Shown: positions 25,317-37,254, counted from the stretch's first letter. The stretch: DNA of 64,000 nt from Candidatus Sulfopaludibacter sp. SbA3 (GCA_945913285.1 CAMEDD010000001.1:1-64000), one strand, 5' to 3'. Program-made: numbers and translations. Notes: generated by a model not told the origin, from the sequence alone.

Positions 25317-25493
25317 TCAGATCGCGACTTTGTCTTCGATCATCTGGTAGCTATCTTTGTTCGCATCTGCCACATTCGTGAGACCCGCAAGCAGTCCGAC
25401 AATAATCAATGCGGCGATCAGTCCGTACTCAACAGCCGATGCGCCGCACTCGTCAGCCAGAAAGTGTTTGATCGTGACTGCGTATTTGGTCAT
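25317..25493 (-). CDS. Flp family type IVb pilin
   Basis: A 58-residue pilin. A short basic leader is followed by ADECGASAVEYGLIAALIIVG, containing the GASAVEYG prepilin-like processing and hydrophobic stem of Flp/Fap pilins. Processing by a TadV/CpaA peptidase and export by a Tad apparatus would be needed, but no tad/cpa gene is in the window. It lies 10 bases downstream of mutT on the same strand. The ribosome binding site is weak. Confidence 0.88.
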   Translation of the reverse strand: MTKYAVTIKHFLADECGASAVEYGLIAALIIVGLLAGLTNVADANKDSYQMIEDKVAI

Positions 25494-25503
25494 CTCGGGT
25501 CCA

Positions 25504-25908
25504 TCAATTTCGTCGTGCGAGCCAGTCGAACAGAGGCAAGTCTGCCGGCGGCGCGGGATAGTCGCGCAGCCGGGATGTCTCGACCCACGCAACGGCTTGA
25601 CCCTCGCGCGGCCGGATGTCCCCCATCCACGTTTCACAGCCGTACAATGGCATCAAAAGGTGAAAATCAGGGTAGCCAAAACTGGCGAAAGTCATCGGCT
25701 GAATTTGGCTTTCGTTAACCCTGATCGACAGCTCTTCTTCAAGTTCACGCGCCAGGGCCGCCTCCGGGGTCTCACCGGGCTCGAGCTTGCCACCTGGAAA
25801 TTCCCACAGCCCCGCCAGAGACTTTCCCGCCGGACGCTGCGCCAAAAGCACGCGCCCCTTTGCGTCGAACAGAGCCGCCGCCACGACCAGCAGCACGCGG
25901 CCGGTCAT
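25504..25908 (-). CDS. mutT: 8-oxo-dGTP diphosphatase MutT
   Basis: A 134-residue Nudix hydrolase. The Nudix box starts at Gly40 (GKLEPGETPEAALARELEEE), with Glu46, Arg54 and the Glu cluster 55-59; the usual Gly near its end is Ser61. The LLAQRPAGKSLAGLWEFPGG segment before it is MutT-like. It cleans oxidised dGTP from the pool. The ATG overlaps the argJ stop by four bases, so it is the third gene of a ppiC-argJ-mutT operon. Confidence 0.94.
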   Translation of the reverse strand: MTGRVLLVVAAALFDAKGRVLLAQRPAGKSLAGLWEFPGGKLEPGETPEAALARELEEELSIRVNESQIQPMTFASFGYPDFHLLMPLYGCETWMGDIRPREGQAVAWVETSRLRDYPAPPADLPLFDWLARRN

Positions 25909-27155
25909 GTCCGGTAGGCGCCGTTGATATCGACATAACCATGCGTAAGGTCACACGTGTAAACGGTCCATTTGCCCGTGCCTGCGCCGAGGTTCACTCG
26001 AATCCTGAACTCGGATTTGGCAAACACCGCGCTCGCCGCCGCCTCGTCATAATCCGGCGCCCGCGCGCCATCCTTGGCCACCTGCACATCATCAAACCAG
26101 ATCGCCAGCTTCTCGATATCGACCGGCTCATAAGATTTGCCGACCGCCATGACGATCCGGCCCCAATTGGCGTCCCCGGCCGCCATCGCCGTCTTGATCA
26201 GCGGCGAATTGGCAATCGACACACCCACCGCTTTGGCGGACGCATCGGACGCGGCCCCTTCGACGTCGACCGCGGCGACCTTGCTCGCCCCCTCGCCGTC
26301 CTTGACCACCTGCATCGCAAGGTCGTGGCACACGCCGCGCAACGCCTCCTGAAATGCCGGGAACCGGGGGTCATCACGGCGCTCGATCGGCGCCATATCG
26401 CTCGCTGCGGTCGCAAACACCATCAGCGTGTCGGACGTCGATGTATCGCCGTCCACGGTGATCGAATTGAACGTTGTCTCCGCAATCGCGGAGAGCGCAG
26501 ATTGCAAAAGGTCCGGCGCGACGGCGGCATCCGTGAACACATAGGCCAGCATCGTCGCCATGTTCGGCGCGATCATGCCCGAGCCCTTGGCAATTCCCGC
26601 GAAATGCACGGGCTTGCCACTGAAATTCGCCGTGTGGCCGGCGCCCTTCGGATACGTGTCGGTCGTCATGACGGCGCGGGCCGCTTTTTCCCAGTCCGGA
26701 AAGTGCAGCTTTGCGCTGAGGTCGGGCACGAACGCGCCGAGATAATTCGGGTCGCTCAGCGGCTCGCCGATCACGCCGGTCGCGGCAACGAAACATTGTT
26801 CCCGCTTCGCCTCGAAAGCGTGCACCAGCGCCGCCAATGTCGCGTCATTCTTTAGCACGCCCTTCGGCCCGGTGAACGCATTCGAATTGCCGGAATTGGC
26901 GATCAACGCCTTGGCCCGCCCGCCGCCTGCCTTCAGCGCCTCGCGGCACCAGCGCACGTCGGCCGACGCTGTCAGTGAGCGCGTGAACACGCCGGCCGCA
27001 GCCGTGTTCTCATCGAACACGAACAGGAACACGTCATCGCGCTCCACGCCGCGCCGCGCATAGAAGCCCCGGCTGGCCGTGGCCGACAGAAGCCCCCGGA
27101 CAGGCGGCAGATCGGGAAACCGGGCGGGCGCGAAGGGAGAAGGTTTCAGTTTCAC
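25905..27155 (-). CDS. argJ: Bifunctional ornithine acetyltransferase / N-acetylglutamate synthase
   Basis: A 416-residue ArgJ of normal length. The self-cleavage site is KGSGMIAPNMATML, with Thr201 as the nucleophile that becomes the N-terminus of the beta chain. NSGNSNAFTG and the C-terminal DLTHGYVDINGAYRT are standard signatures. It recycles the acetyl group between N-acetylornithine and glutamate in arginine synthesis. Four-base overlaps on both sides couple it to ppiC and mutT. Confidence 0.97.
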   Translation of the reverse strand: MKLKPSPFAPARFPDLPPVRGLLSATASRGFYARRGVERDDVFLFVFDENTAAAGVFTRSLTASADVRWCREALKAGGGRAKALIANSGNSNAFTGPKGVLKNDATLAALVHAFEAKREQCFVAATGVIGEPLSDPNYLGAFVPDLSAKLHFPDWEKAARAVMTTDTYPKGAGHTANFSGKPVHFAGIAKGSGMIAPNMATMLAYVFTDAAVAPDLLQSALSAIAETTFNSITVDGDTSTSDTLMVFATAASDMAPIERRDDPRFPAFQEALRGVCHDLAMQVVKDGEGASKVAAVDVEGAASDASAKAVGVSIANSPLIKTAMAAGDANWGRIVMAVGKSYEPVDIEKLAIWFDDVQVAKDGARAPDYDEAAASAVFAKSEFRIRVNLGAGTGKWTVYTCDLTHGYVDINGAYRT

Positions 27156-28072
27156 AGGTCGTCCTCGCTTGGCGGGGCTTGGGCAGCGGGCGCGGCCGGT
27201 TCGGTCTGGGGCACATAGATCTGGCCGGACCCCTGCTCGATCGCCGCTTCGGTCCGCAGCCGGCGCAGGATCCGGCTCACCTCGTTCAGCGTCAGGAAGG
27301 TTGCGATATCGGGGCGCATTTCCTCGCGCGTTTTCGGTGGCTCGGTCCGGCGGTCCTTGACCTTCAGGATGTGCCAGCCATCCCCGGTCTGGAACGGCGG
27401 GGAGACTTCGCCGACCGGCGTATTGGCAATCACCAGGGGGAACGGCTCAGGCAGGTCATTCGGCGTGCCCAGACCGAGATCCCCGTTTTCCATACGGGTG
27501 CGGGTGTCCTTGGAATGGTTGAACACGAGGCTCTCGAACGTCTCGCCGCCCTCAATCTCCTTGAACAGCGCGCTCGCCTCTTCCTCGGTATCCACGAGGA
27601 TGTGGGCGACCGACACCTTGTCATTGACCTGCTGCAGGCGAACCTGCTCGCTGTACATCCTGTCGATCGCCTCTTCCGTCACCTGCTGGGCGACCAGGCT
27701 CTCCACCAGCAGGTTGCCGAGGATGCGCTCGCGCGCCATCTCGAGCCGGCGCTGACCGGACGGATCGCGGTCCAGCTCTCGCCGCAGCGCTTCCTGCGCC
27801 ATCAGTTTCTGGTCGATCAGCTGGTCGAGCACGATGCGGTATTCCTCATCGCCGGAATCAAGTTCCTGCCCCGCCGCGATCAAACCGCGTGCGACCGCCT
27901 CCAGCTCCACGTCCCCCTCAAACACCGGCTCGCCATTGACAAAAGCCGCAACCGTCTGGTCAAGCACGGGGATCTCCGCCAGCGGCGTCTCGGCCTTCTC
28001 GCATGCGGCCACCAACCCAAGCAGCGCGAGGGCGGCCAAATGCACCGGCAGAATCAATGGACTGGCACGCAT
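27152..28072 (-). CDS. PpiC-type peptidylprolyl isomerase lipoprotein
   Basis: A 306-residue parvulin-type foldase. The signal ends with VAAC (Cys24), so it should be membrane-anchored in the periplasm. Residues 35-150 form a SurA-like N-terminal helical region. The parvulin domain has VAHILVDTEEEASALF and the GDGWHILKVKDRR end. The ATG before MRASPL is chosen because of a GAGGGGGG site six bases upstream. First gene of the operon with argJ and mutT and divergent from secA, so export and folding functions are neighbours. Confidence 0.92.
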   Translation of the reverse strand: MRASPLILPVHLAALALLGLVAACEKAETPLAEIPVLDQTVAAFVNGEPVFEGDVELEAVARGLIAAGQELDSGDEEYRIVLDQLIDQKLMAQEALRRELDRDPSGQRRLEMARERILGNLLVESLVAQQVTEEAIDRMYSEQVRLQQVNDKVSVAHILVDTEEEASALFKEIEGGETFESLVFNHSKDTRTRMENGDLGLGTPNDLPEPFPLVIANTPVGEVSPPFQTGDGWHILKVKDRRTEPPKTREEMRPDIATFLTLNEVSRILRRLRTEAAIEQGSGQIYVPQTEPAAPAAQAPPSEDDL

Positions 28073-28258
28073 CACGGCCCCCCTCATGGACTGAGGGCGC
28101 CTCATTGACACCCTTCGGCGGCGTTCTTAAGTCTGCCCCGCGCGCTGGTCGAGTAGTTTCCGCCAGGCAGAGCGCGGTGGGATATCGGCTGAAAATCCTG
28201 TAAGCCACGGTTCAGGAATGGTCCGGTAGACCCTCATCAACTGGTTGGTGCGTTTCAA

Positions 28259-31018
<2,760 letters not shown>

Positions 31019-31034
31019 CGCCCACACCGCTCAT

Positions 31035-31216
31035 CCCCGCGAAAGCGGGGACCGCGGGAGGCAGTAGGAGATTTCGGCGCACAAGTTACGGCCTGTGCCT
31101 GCGAAATCCCACCTTTCGTCGTGCGTCCAACATTTATTCCGTGTCACCCCGGCGAAAGCCGGGGCCCCAGAAAGCCAAGCACAACAATCTCTTATGGGCC
31201 CCCGGCTTTCGCCGGG
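31035..31216. repeat. Cluster of palindromic intergenic repeats after secA
   Basis: Three GC-rich hairpins with a GAAA or TTTC loop occur in 180 bases: CCCCGC-GAAA-GCGGGG at 31035-31050, CCCCGGC-GAAA-GCCGGGG at 31147-31164, and the reverse-oriented copy around 31199-31216. The last two, with flanking GGGCCC, are inverted repeats about 22 bases long that could form one large stem. Such units are widespread between genes in alphaproteobacteria. None is followed by a T tract, so they are not classical terminators. The following 31217-31444 holds no gene. Confidence 0.85.
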
Positions 31217-31444
31217 AGGAGCGATAACTGAAAAATTCGCACGCGTGCGGATCCGGCCGGATGCCAACGGGGGTTAAAGTGCGCGGTGATGACCTAGACG
31301 TTGCATTAGCCCCCAGCCGGCATGACCGGCTTCCCGCGCCTCATATGCCGATCATCACGACACGCCCCAGGCAGGTCCCACCCTGATCCAAAATCGCAAC
31401 CACAACCGCACGGCGCCCCGCCTCTGCGGTCGCTCGCGCTGGCC

Positions 31445-31696
31445 CTAGGCCCGCGCGCCCTTGCGCCAGTTGCATACTGCATGCGCCAATTGAAGATTAC
31501 CCGCCGCATCAGACCCGCCCGACGCCTTCGGCCGGATATGATCAAATGTCGGGCGCTGCTTCTTCCAGAGCGTTGCATGCGCCAGTACAAACCGGCTCTC
31601 GGGCATGGCTAGTCCGCACAAGGCGCAGCATCCTTCCTGCTTCTCCCACAGCGCACGGAAGAGTTGCGTATCCGGAGGGGCGAAACTCTGGCTCAC
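31445..31696 (-). CDS. HNH endonuclease-like protein
   Basis: An 83-residue HNH protein. The zinc and catalytic motifs are all present: CALCG, then [11 protein letters not shown] with the catalytic His, then [14 protein letters not shown]. The start is GTG at 31696, overlapping the folD stop (GTGA), giving translational coupling; a longer frame lacks a better signal. Stand-alone short HNH proteins may be nucleases of housekeeping or mobile origin. Its target is unknown. Confidence 0.82.
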   Translation of the reverse strand: MSQSFAPPDTQLFRALWEKQEGCCALCGLAMPESRFVLAHATLWKKQRPTFDHIRPKASGGSDAAGNLQLAHAVCNWRKGARA

Positions 31697-32580
31697 AGGC
31701 CCGCCGGAACCGGCCAGCCGCGCCGCGCGCACGCCGCCAGCACGGTGTTGCGCAGGAGGCAGGCAATTGTCATAGGCCCCACCCCGCCCGGCACAGGCGT
31801 GATGAAGCCGGCAACCTGGGCACAGCTCTCGAAATGCGCGTCGCCCACCAGCTTCGTCTTGCCTTCGCCCTTCTCGGGCGCCGGCACACGGTTGATGCCG
31901 ACATCAATGATCGCCGCGCCCGGCTTCACCCAGTCGCCGCGCACCATCTCCGGGCGGCCGACCGCCGGCACCAGAATGTCCGCCGTCCGGCAAAGCGCCG
32001 GCAAGTCCGCTGTCCGGCTGTGCGCCATCGTCACTGTGCAGTTCTCGGCAAGGAAAAGGAGCGCCGCCGGCTTGCCCACAAGGATGGAGCGGCCGATCAC
32101 CACGACATGTTTGCCAGACAGGTTATCGCCCAAGGCCCGCTTCGCCAGGATCACGGAGCCGACCGGCGTACACGGACGAAGCCCGGCCTTACCGAGGCTG
32201 AGCCTCCCGGCGGACACCTCGGTCAGCCCGTCCACATCCTTCGCCGGATCGATCCGCTCGATCGCCGCGTCGGCGTCCAGACCGGCCGGCAAGGGCAATT
32301 GCAACAGGATTCCGTCCACGGACGGATCGGCGTTGAGCTTCGCGATCAGGGCTTCGACTTCGCCTTGTGTCGCGGAGGCGGGCAAGCGGTGATGATGCGA
32401 GACCATGCCCGCCTCCCCCGTCGCCTTCACCTTGTTGCGGACGTAGACTTCGCTGGCCGCATCCGCGCCAACGAGGACAACCGCAAGCCCGGGCGCCGCC
32501 GGCAATGCCGCAACGGCGCGCGCAACACCGGCGCGCACATCCGCTGCGACTGCAATTCCGTCAATCCGAACCGCGCTCAT
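31693..32580 (-). CDS. folD: Methylenetetrahydrofolate dehydrogenase/cyclohydrolase
   Basis: A 295-residue FolD. The active-site segment is [13 protein letters not shown] with the catalytic Lys, the substrate motif is [12 protein letters not shown], the NADP loop is [13 protein letters not shown] and the C-terminal signature is [10 protein letters not shown]. It interconverts 5,10-methylene- and 10-formyl-tetrahydrofolate in one-carbon metabolism. It follows yggT by 24 bases on the same strand and is coupled to the HNH gene. Confidence 0.96.
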   Translation of the reverse strand: MSAVRIDGIAVAADVRAGVARAVAALPAAPGLAVVLVGADAASEVYVRNKVKATGEAGMVSHHHRLPASATQGEVEALIAKLNADPSVDGILLQLPLPAGLDADAAIERIDPAKDVDGLTEVSAGRLSLGKAGLRPCTPVGSVILAKRALGDNLSGKHVVVIGRSILVGKPAALLFLAENCTVTMAHSRTADLPALCRTADILVPAVGRPEMVRGDWVKPGAAIIDVGINRVPAPEKGEGKTKLVGDAHFESCAQVAGFITPVPGGVGPMTIACLLRNTVLAACARRGWPVPAGL

Positions 32581-32604
32581 GGCCGGAGCCTCCCGACTGC
32601 GGGA

Positions 32605-32898
32605 TCAGAACGGCGCGATGCTGTAGCCATAGCGGCGGATCAGTTGCTGCAGGAAGAAGATCAGCAGGAGGACCACCATCGGCGTCAGGTCGATACCGGA
32701 CATCGGTGGCAGCATATTCCGGATCGGCCGGTAAAGCGGCTCTGTGATCCGCTCAAGGCCGTTCCAGATCGAGCCGACAATATTGTTGCTGAGGTCGAGC
32801 ACGCGGAACGTGACCAGCCAGGACAGGACGGCCTGGATAATGATGACCCAGCTGGCAATGCTGAGGATCGCGAGAAGTACGTCGAGGATCGCTTTCAT
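32605..32898 (-). CDS. YggT family membrane protein
   Basis: A 97-residue protein with two hydrophobic segments (about 3-25 and 70-90) and the YggT motif LYRPIRNMLPPMSGIDLTPMV between them. YggT proteins are inner-membrane proteins linked to osmotic tolerance and, in some bacteria, cell division; function here is unproven. The ATG beginning MKAILDV was chosen; the upstream open frame is not plausible. Likely the first gene of yggT-folD-HNH. Confidence 0.9.
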   Translation of the reverse strand: MKAILDVLLAILSIASWVIIIQAVLSWLVTFRVLDLSNNIVGSIWNGLERITEPLYRPIRNMLPPMSGIDLTPMVVLLLIFFLQQLIRRYGYSIAPF

Positions 32899-33057
32899 GA
32901 GGGCGGGGTCGCTCCGGCGAGAGGTCGGGATTTGGGTGTCACATAAGGTGTATCGGCCCTGTCCGGCAAGGTTCAGACCGCCGATTGTCGCAAGGGAAGG
33001 GTTTGGCAACCCACCCCAACCGCCCTAGCCTTCCTCCCTGATCATAAGGCCAAGCAC

Positions 33058-34302
33058 ATGGTGAACCCCGAAACGCCGCTGCATCCGTTGACGGCGTTCC
33101 AGCAGAATATGCTGATGATCGCCATGATCGCGATGGGCGCGGGGATGAGCATCAACTTTGTCGTGGTCGCGCCGCTCACCCGCAAGGCCGGCCTCGGCGA
33201 AGTGGAAGTGGCCGGCGTCCTGACGCTTTCGACCCTGCTTTACGCGTTCATGATCCCGCAATGGGGCCGGATTGCCGACCGCGTCGGCCGAAAGCGCGTC
33301 ATGGTGTTTTCGCTGTTCGCGATGGGCCTGACGAACATGGCTTTCCTGTTCACGCTGCAGGCAGCGCTCGCCGGCGCCCTTGCGGGCACCTCGCTGATGT
33401 TTCTTCTGATCTTCGCTCGGCTCTGGTTCGGCCTGCTCTCGCCCGGGCTTCAGCCCGCCTCAATGGCGGCCATGACGGACGCCACCACGCCGCAAAACCG
33501 CGCCGCGGGCCTCGGCATGCTCGGCGCCGGCATGAGCATCGGCTCTATCCTTGGCCCGGCGGGCGCCGCCGTGCTCGCCCCGATTGGCGCCCTGGCGCCG
33601 ATCTGGGGCTCGATCGTCTTCTGCCTGCTCGTCGGCGTGCTGATCGCCTTCACCCTGCCGAAGACCGTGCCGCGAGACCGCAATTTCGTGCGCCCGAAGC
33701 CGCTCGCTATGACGGATCCGCGGGTGCGCCCGCATCTCCTGTTCCTGCTGTCTTATTTCATCGGGGTCGGCATGGTTCAGCAGACGCTCGCCTGGTTCAT
33801 CGAGGACCGGTACCGGCTTTCCGAAACCGAGGGCGGCAATGGCGCACAGGCCGCCGTGCTTTACACCGGCATCGCCTTCGCCTGCATGGCGGTCGCGACC
33901 ATTGCGGTTCAGTTCGGTTATATCTCGCGCATGAAGCCCGATCCGCGCCGGCTTTTGCCGATTGGCCTGGCGATGGTTTGTCTCGGCTACCTCGCGGCGG
34001 ATGCGTTCCACGCCTTCCCCATCCTTTGCCTCAGTTTCCTGGTTGTCGGCACCGGATCGGCCCTGGCGATCCCGTCGGCCAACGCGCTCGGCAGCCTCGC
34101 GGTAACCCGCGAAGAACAGGGCTCGGCGGCGGCCTTGATGTCGGCGGCGCCGCCCGCCGGGTTCATCTTCGGCCCGCTGATCGGGGCCGGGCTTTACCAG
34201 ATCGACCATGCCCTGCCCCTGATCGCCTCGGCGGCGCTTGTCGGGGGGCTTGCGGTCTATGCCTGGTTTGTCATTGGCCGGAAGGTCGTGGCGGCAGAGT
34301 AA
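33058..34302 (+). CDS. MFS transporter
   Basis: A 414-residue major facilitator protein with about 12 hydrophobic segments. The loop 2-3 signature is present as GRIADRVGRKRVMVFSL. Halves are joined around residue 200-225 by a charged loop (KTVPRDRNFVRPKP). Drug or metabolite export is likely, but the substrate is unknown. It stands alone, divergent from yggT. Confidence 0.88.
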   Translation: MVNPETPLHPLTAFQQNMLMIAMIAMGAGMSINFVVVAPLTRKAGLGEVEVAGVLTLSTLLYAFMIPQWGRIADRVGRKRVMVFSLFAMGLTNMAFLFTLQAALAGALAGTSLMFLLIFARLWFGLLSPGLQPASMAAMTDATTPQNRAAGLGMLGAGMSIGSILGPAGAAVLAPIGALAPIWGSIVFCLLVGVLIAFTLPKTVPRDRNFVRPKPLAMTDPRVRPHLLFLLSYFIGVGMVQQTLAWFIEDRYRLSETEGGNGAQAAVLYTGIAFACMAVATIAVQFGYISRMKPDPRRLLPIGLAMVCLGYLAADAFHAFPILCLSFLVVGTGSALAIPSANALGSLAVTREEQGSAAALMSAAPPAGFIFGPLIGAGLYQIDHALPLIASAALVGGLAVYAWFVIGRKVVAAE

Positions 34303-34361
34303 GGCTTGGCGCCCGGCCCAAACCCGGTATGTAGAAGCGAAATCCCGGAGCCAACCTGCCC

Positions 34362-35051
34362 ATGCTTGAGTCTTTCTTCACGCCGGAAGCCCTGACGGCC
34401 CTCGGCCAGGTCATCATGATCGACCTCGTGCTGGCAGGCGACAATGCCATCGTCATCGGCCTTGCGGCGGCCGGCCTGCCGAAGGAACAGCGCGGCCGGG
34501 CGATCCTGATCGGCATCCTGGCGGCGACTGTTCTGCGGATCATCTTCGCGCTGCTGACGACGCAACTGCTCCAGATCATCGGCCTGCTGCTCGTCGGCGG
34601 ACTGCTGTTGCTCTGGGTCTGCTGGAAGATGTGGCAGGAGCTTCGCGCCGGGCCTCACGGTGAACAGGAAGAACTCGAAGTCGCGACTGGCCAGGACCTC
34701 AACCACGATGGTCATCTGGCGACAGCCGCGCCAACCAAGACGCTGTCTCAGGCGGCGTGGCAGATCGTGATTGCGGACGTATCGATGTCGCTCGACAACG
34801 TGCTGGCGGTTGCCGGCGCTGCGCATGACCATCCGGAAGTGCTGATCTTTGGCCTCGTCCTGTCGATCGCGCTGATGGGCCTTGCGGCGTCGTTCATCGC
34901 GCGGCTGCTGAACAAGTATCGCTGGATTGCCTATGTGGGCCTCGCGATCATCCTCTACGTGGCCGCGGAAATGATCTGGAAAGGCGGCAGTGAACTCATG
35001 CCGCTACTGCAGGGCGTCCCGTACGACCAGCTCGAAAGCGCGCACGGATAG
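34362..35051 (+). CDS. TerC family membrane protein
   Basis: A 229-residue TerC/Alx-type protein. The first helix holds DLVLAGDNAIVIGLA and the later helix DVSMSLDNVLAVAGAA; these repeated acidic membrane motifs are diagnostic. The central loop is Gln/Glu-rich. TerC proteins are linked to tellurite resistance and, more generally, manganese or calcium export at the membrane. It follows the MFS gene by about 60 bases. Confidence 0.92.
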   Translation: MLESFFTPEALTALGQVIMIDLVLAGDNAIVIGLAAAGLPKEQRGRAILIGILAATVLRIIFALLTTQLLQIIGLLLVGGLLLLWVCWKMWQELRAGPHGEQEELEVATGQDLNHDGHLATAAPTKTLSQAAWQIVIADVSMSLDNVLAVAGAAHDHPEVLIFGLVLSIALMGLAASFIARLLNKYRWIAYVGLAIILYVAAEMIWKGGSELMPLLQGVPYDQLESAHG

Positions 35052-35073
35052 GCTCTGGTATAATGCCCTTTTT

Positions 35074-35102
35074 CCCTCAGAGCGGCGAAGGCGCTCTGAG
35101 GG
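35074..35102. repeat. Perfect 11-bp inverted repeat between convergent genes
   Basis: CCCTCAGAGCG and CGCTCTGAGGG pair around a seven-base loop. It lies 22 bases after terC and 29 before the end of the convergent SDR gene. A T run precedes it on the plus strand, so neither direction has a proper trailing U tract. It might still end transcription with Rho or protect mRNA ends. Confidence 0.6.
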
Positions 35103-35131
35103 GGTCATCGCCGGAGCGCGAGACCAAAGCG

Positions 35132-35905
35132 CTACATCGCGCTGATGCCGCCATCGACTTTCAGTTCGGCGCCTGTGACGAGTTTGGATTCGTCTGAGGC
35201 GAGATAGAGGACGGCGTAGGCGATGTCGTCAGGCTCGCCGACCTTGCCGAGCGGAATCTGGCGGCCGAGTTTCTCGAGCGCTTTGGCTTCGCCGAACATT
35301 TCCTTGGTGCGGTCGAGGATCGGCGTGTTGATGAAAACGGGGTGTACGGAGTTTGAGCGGATCTGCCCGCCGGTCTTGGCGCAGTGCAGCGCGACCGATT
35401 TGGAAAGATGCCGCACCGCGGCTTTCGCAGTGTTGTAGGAAACGTAGTTGCCACTCGCGATGATGCCGGCGATGGAGGAGATGTTAATGATCGAGCCGAG
35501 GCCGTGCGCGCGCATCAGCGGGATGCAATACTTGCAGCCGAGGAAGATGGAATCGACGTCCACGGCCTGAACCTTCCGGAACATCTCGTAGCTCTCGTCC
35601 TCGACCGAGCCGAGCGAGCCGATGCCGGCATTGTTGACCAGCACGTTGAGCCCGCCCATCGCATCATGCGCGGCCTGGGCGACTTCCTGCCAGCGGGCCT
35701 CGTCCGTCACGTCCTGCTGGAAGGCAAAGGCCGTCCCTGCCCCGTGAGCGGCGTTGATCGAGGCGGCGACCTTCTCGGCGCCGGCGCCGTTGACGTCGGT
35801 CAGGGTGACTTTCGCGCCCTCTTTGGCGAGCATCCGCCCGATCGCTTCGCCGAGGCCCTGCGCGCCGCCAGTGATGAGTGCCATTTTGCCTGAAACGCGG
35901 CCCAT
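35132..35905 (-). CDS. SDR family oxidoreductase
   Basis: A 257-residue classical short-chain dehydrogenase. The NAD(P) motif is TGGAQGLGEA at residues 12-21, then NNAG near 91-94, catalytic Ser143/144, and YNTAK with Tyr157 and Lys161. The Asp37 after the second strand favours NAD(H). The C-terminal DGGISAM is typical of the 3-alpha/20-beta-hydroxysteroid dehydrogenase type. Substrate unknown. Monocistronic. Confidence 0.93.
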   Translation of the reverse strand: MGRVSGKMALITGGAQGLGEAIGRMLAKEGAKVTLTDVNGAGAEKVAASINAAHGAGTAFAFQQDVTDEARWQEVAQAAHDAMGGLNVLVNNAGIGSLGSVEDESYEMFRKVQAVDVDSIFLGCKYCIPLMRAHGLGSIINISSIAGIIASGNYVSYNTAKAAVRHLSKSVALHCAKTGGQIRSNSVHPVFINTPILDRTKEMFGEAKALEKLGRQIPLGKVGEPDDIAYAVLYLASDESKLVTGAELKVDGGISAM

Positions 35906-36003
35906 GCTTTATCCTTCCTGAAGATATGCTTTGGGCTCAACTAGCAGGCGGCTCGCCCGGACGCAAAGAGAGGGAGTGTGCGCTGACAAACTGGCTGGCC
36001 TTC

Positions 36004-36483
36004 ATGACCCGCAATGACGGACCCAAAGCGCTGTACCTGGTGCAGGCCTATGCGGCGCTTGTGCTGGGCACGGCGCTGATCGGAATGATTGCCGTATCGG
36101 TCTTCTCAGCGCCGCAGGTACAGGTGGCGGCCTCGGGAGGCGGCGTACCGCAGCCGGCACAGGCGCCGCCGGTTGTGGCTTTCGTTCTCATCTGGCCCGC
36201 GGTTTCGAGCCTTTTGCTTTGGGGCGTGCTGGAGGGCCTGCGGCGGGTCTTGCCGACCTATTGGCATGTGGCCGGCGCTGCGGCGCTGGTGTTCGGGGGC
36301 CTCTTCACCTGGCTGACGGACCTGCAGGGCGGGCTGATCTTTACCTGGCCGTATTTCATCTACGCGCTGACCTTTCTCGCCTGGCATCTGAGGTCCGCGC
36401 TGGAAGGGCTGGTGATGACGTTTGCCCTTCAGGTAGCGGCTCACCTGACGCTGAGCGTGCTGGTCTTTGCGCCCGTTCGCTGA
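36004..36483 (+). CDS. Hypothetical membrane protein
   Basis: A 159-residue protein with about four hydrophobic segments, the pattern of YIP1-like or other small inner-membrane proteins, but no family recognised. The start is uncertain. ATG at 36004 has no ribosome binding site. A CTG at 35983, seven codons upstream in frame, has GGGAG six bases before it and would give MTNWLAF at the start. ATG at 35926 is another choice. Divergent from the SDR gene. Confidence 0.75.
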   Translation: MTRNDGPKALYLVQAYAALVLGTALIGMIAVSVFSAPQVQVAASGGGVPQPAQAPPVVAFVLIWPAVSSLLLWGVLEGLRRVLPTYWHVAGAAALVFGGLFTWLTDLQGGLIFTWPYFIYALTFLAWHLRSALEGLVMTFALQVAAHLTLSVLVFAPVR

Positions 36484-36546
36484 CTCTATGAAATTTCATC
36501 GACCTGTTTCAGCGGGCACTTACCACGCGCGTGCTACGCGTTCGGT

Positions 36547-37254
36547 ATGCCGCGCCGCCTGATTGCCGTCCTGCTCACGGTCTATGCCATCGCCTTTGCA
36601 TTCGGGGCGCTGACGGCCGTGCGCTGGCCTTCGATCGTGATGGTGATGGGCTGGATCGTGACCGACGACGTGGCCAACGGGATGAGCGGCGTGAACTGGC
36701 GCGAACTCGGCATTGCGCACGGGGCGGCCTACCTGTTTGCGGCGCTTGGGTACTACGCCTCCGGCGCGACGTTGGCCGCCCGGAAGGGCGGCGCGGTGGG
36801 CTGGTACCTGTTTGCGCTGGCCTTCTCGATCCCTTCGGTTTTCCTTGTGCATTTCGATCCGCTCTGGTGGCAGGACCCGGGCGCGGGCGAAGGCGCAATG
36901 GCAGGCCTGATGGCGGGCGCGCTGCTGCTGCTGGTCGCGGTCTGGGAACTGCGCAAGCAGCCGCCGGAATTCATTGACGCGGACGTCACGCCTGAGACGA
37001 TGCGGCGCCCGGAAGTGGCCGCCGCGGCCGTGGCCCAACAGGCGCAGGCGATGGCGCCGCCGCTGTCGCCGGTGATGGAAAAGCCTGCGAAGGTGAAAAA
37101 GAAACACCCACCGGTTTTCGTACCGGACATCATGGTGCAGCGACAGCGCGCCATGTTCATTGCGCAGGCGCGCCGCAAGCAGGCCGCCAAGGCCGCTGCC
37201 CTCGCCCGCCGCCGCGGCGAGTGGGACGAAGACGAAGAAGACGAAGCGGCCTGA
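36547..37254 (+). CDS. Hypothetical membrane protein with basic/acidic tail
   Basis: A 235-residue protein. Residues 1-140 contain three to four hydrophobic segments (for example AVLLTVYAIAFAFGALTA and LMAGALLLLVAV). The C-terminal 95 residues are cytoplasmic-looking: an Ala/Gln stretch, a Lys-rich KVKKKHPP segment, many Arg/Lys/Ala residues and a final acidic DEDEEDEAA. No family recognised. It lies in a series of small membrane genes before lpdA. Confidence 0.75.
   Translation: MPRRLIAVLLTVYAIAFAFGALTAVRWPSIVMVMGWIVTDDVANGMSGVNWRELGIAHGAAYLFAALGYYASGATLAARKGGAVGWYLFALAFSIPSVFLVHFDPLWWQDPGAGEGAMAGLMAGALLLLVAVWELRKQPPEFIDADVTPETMRRPEVAAAAVAQQAQAMAPPLSPVMEKPAKVKKKHPPVFVPDIMVQRQRAMFIAQARRKQAAKAAALARRRGEWDEDEEDEAA

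Noticed and set aside
35074-35102. Hairpin between terC and SDR as an intrinsic terminator
   Set aside because: The stem is perfect but no T tract follows in either direction, so it was kept only as a repeat.
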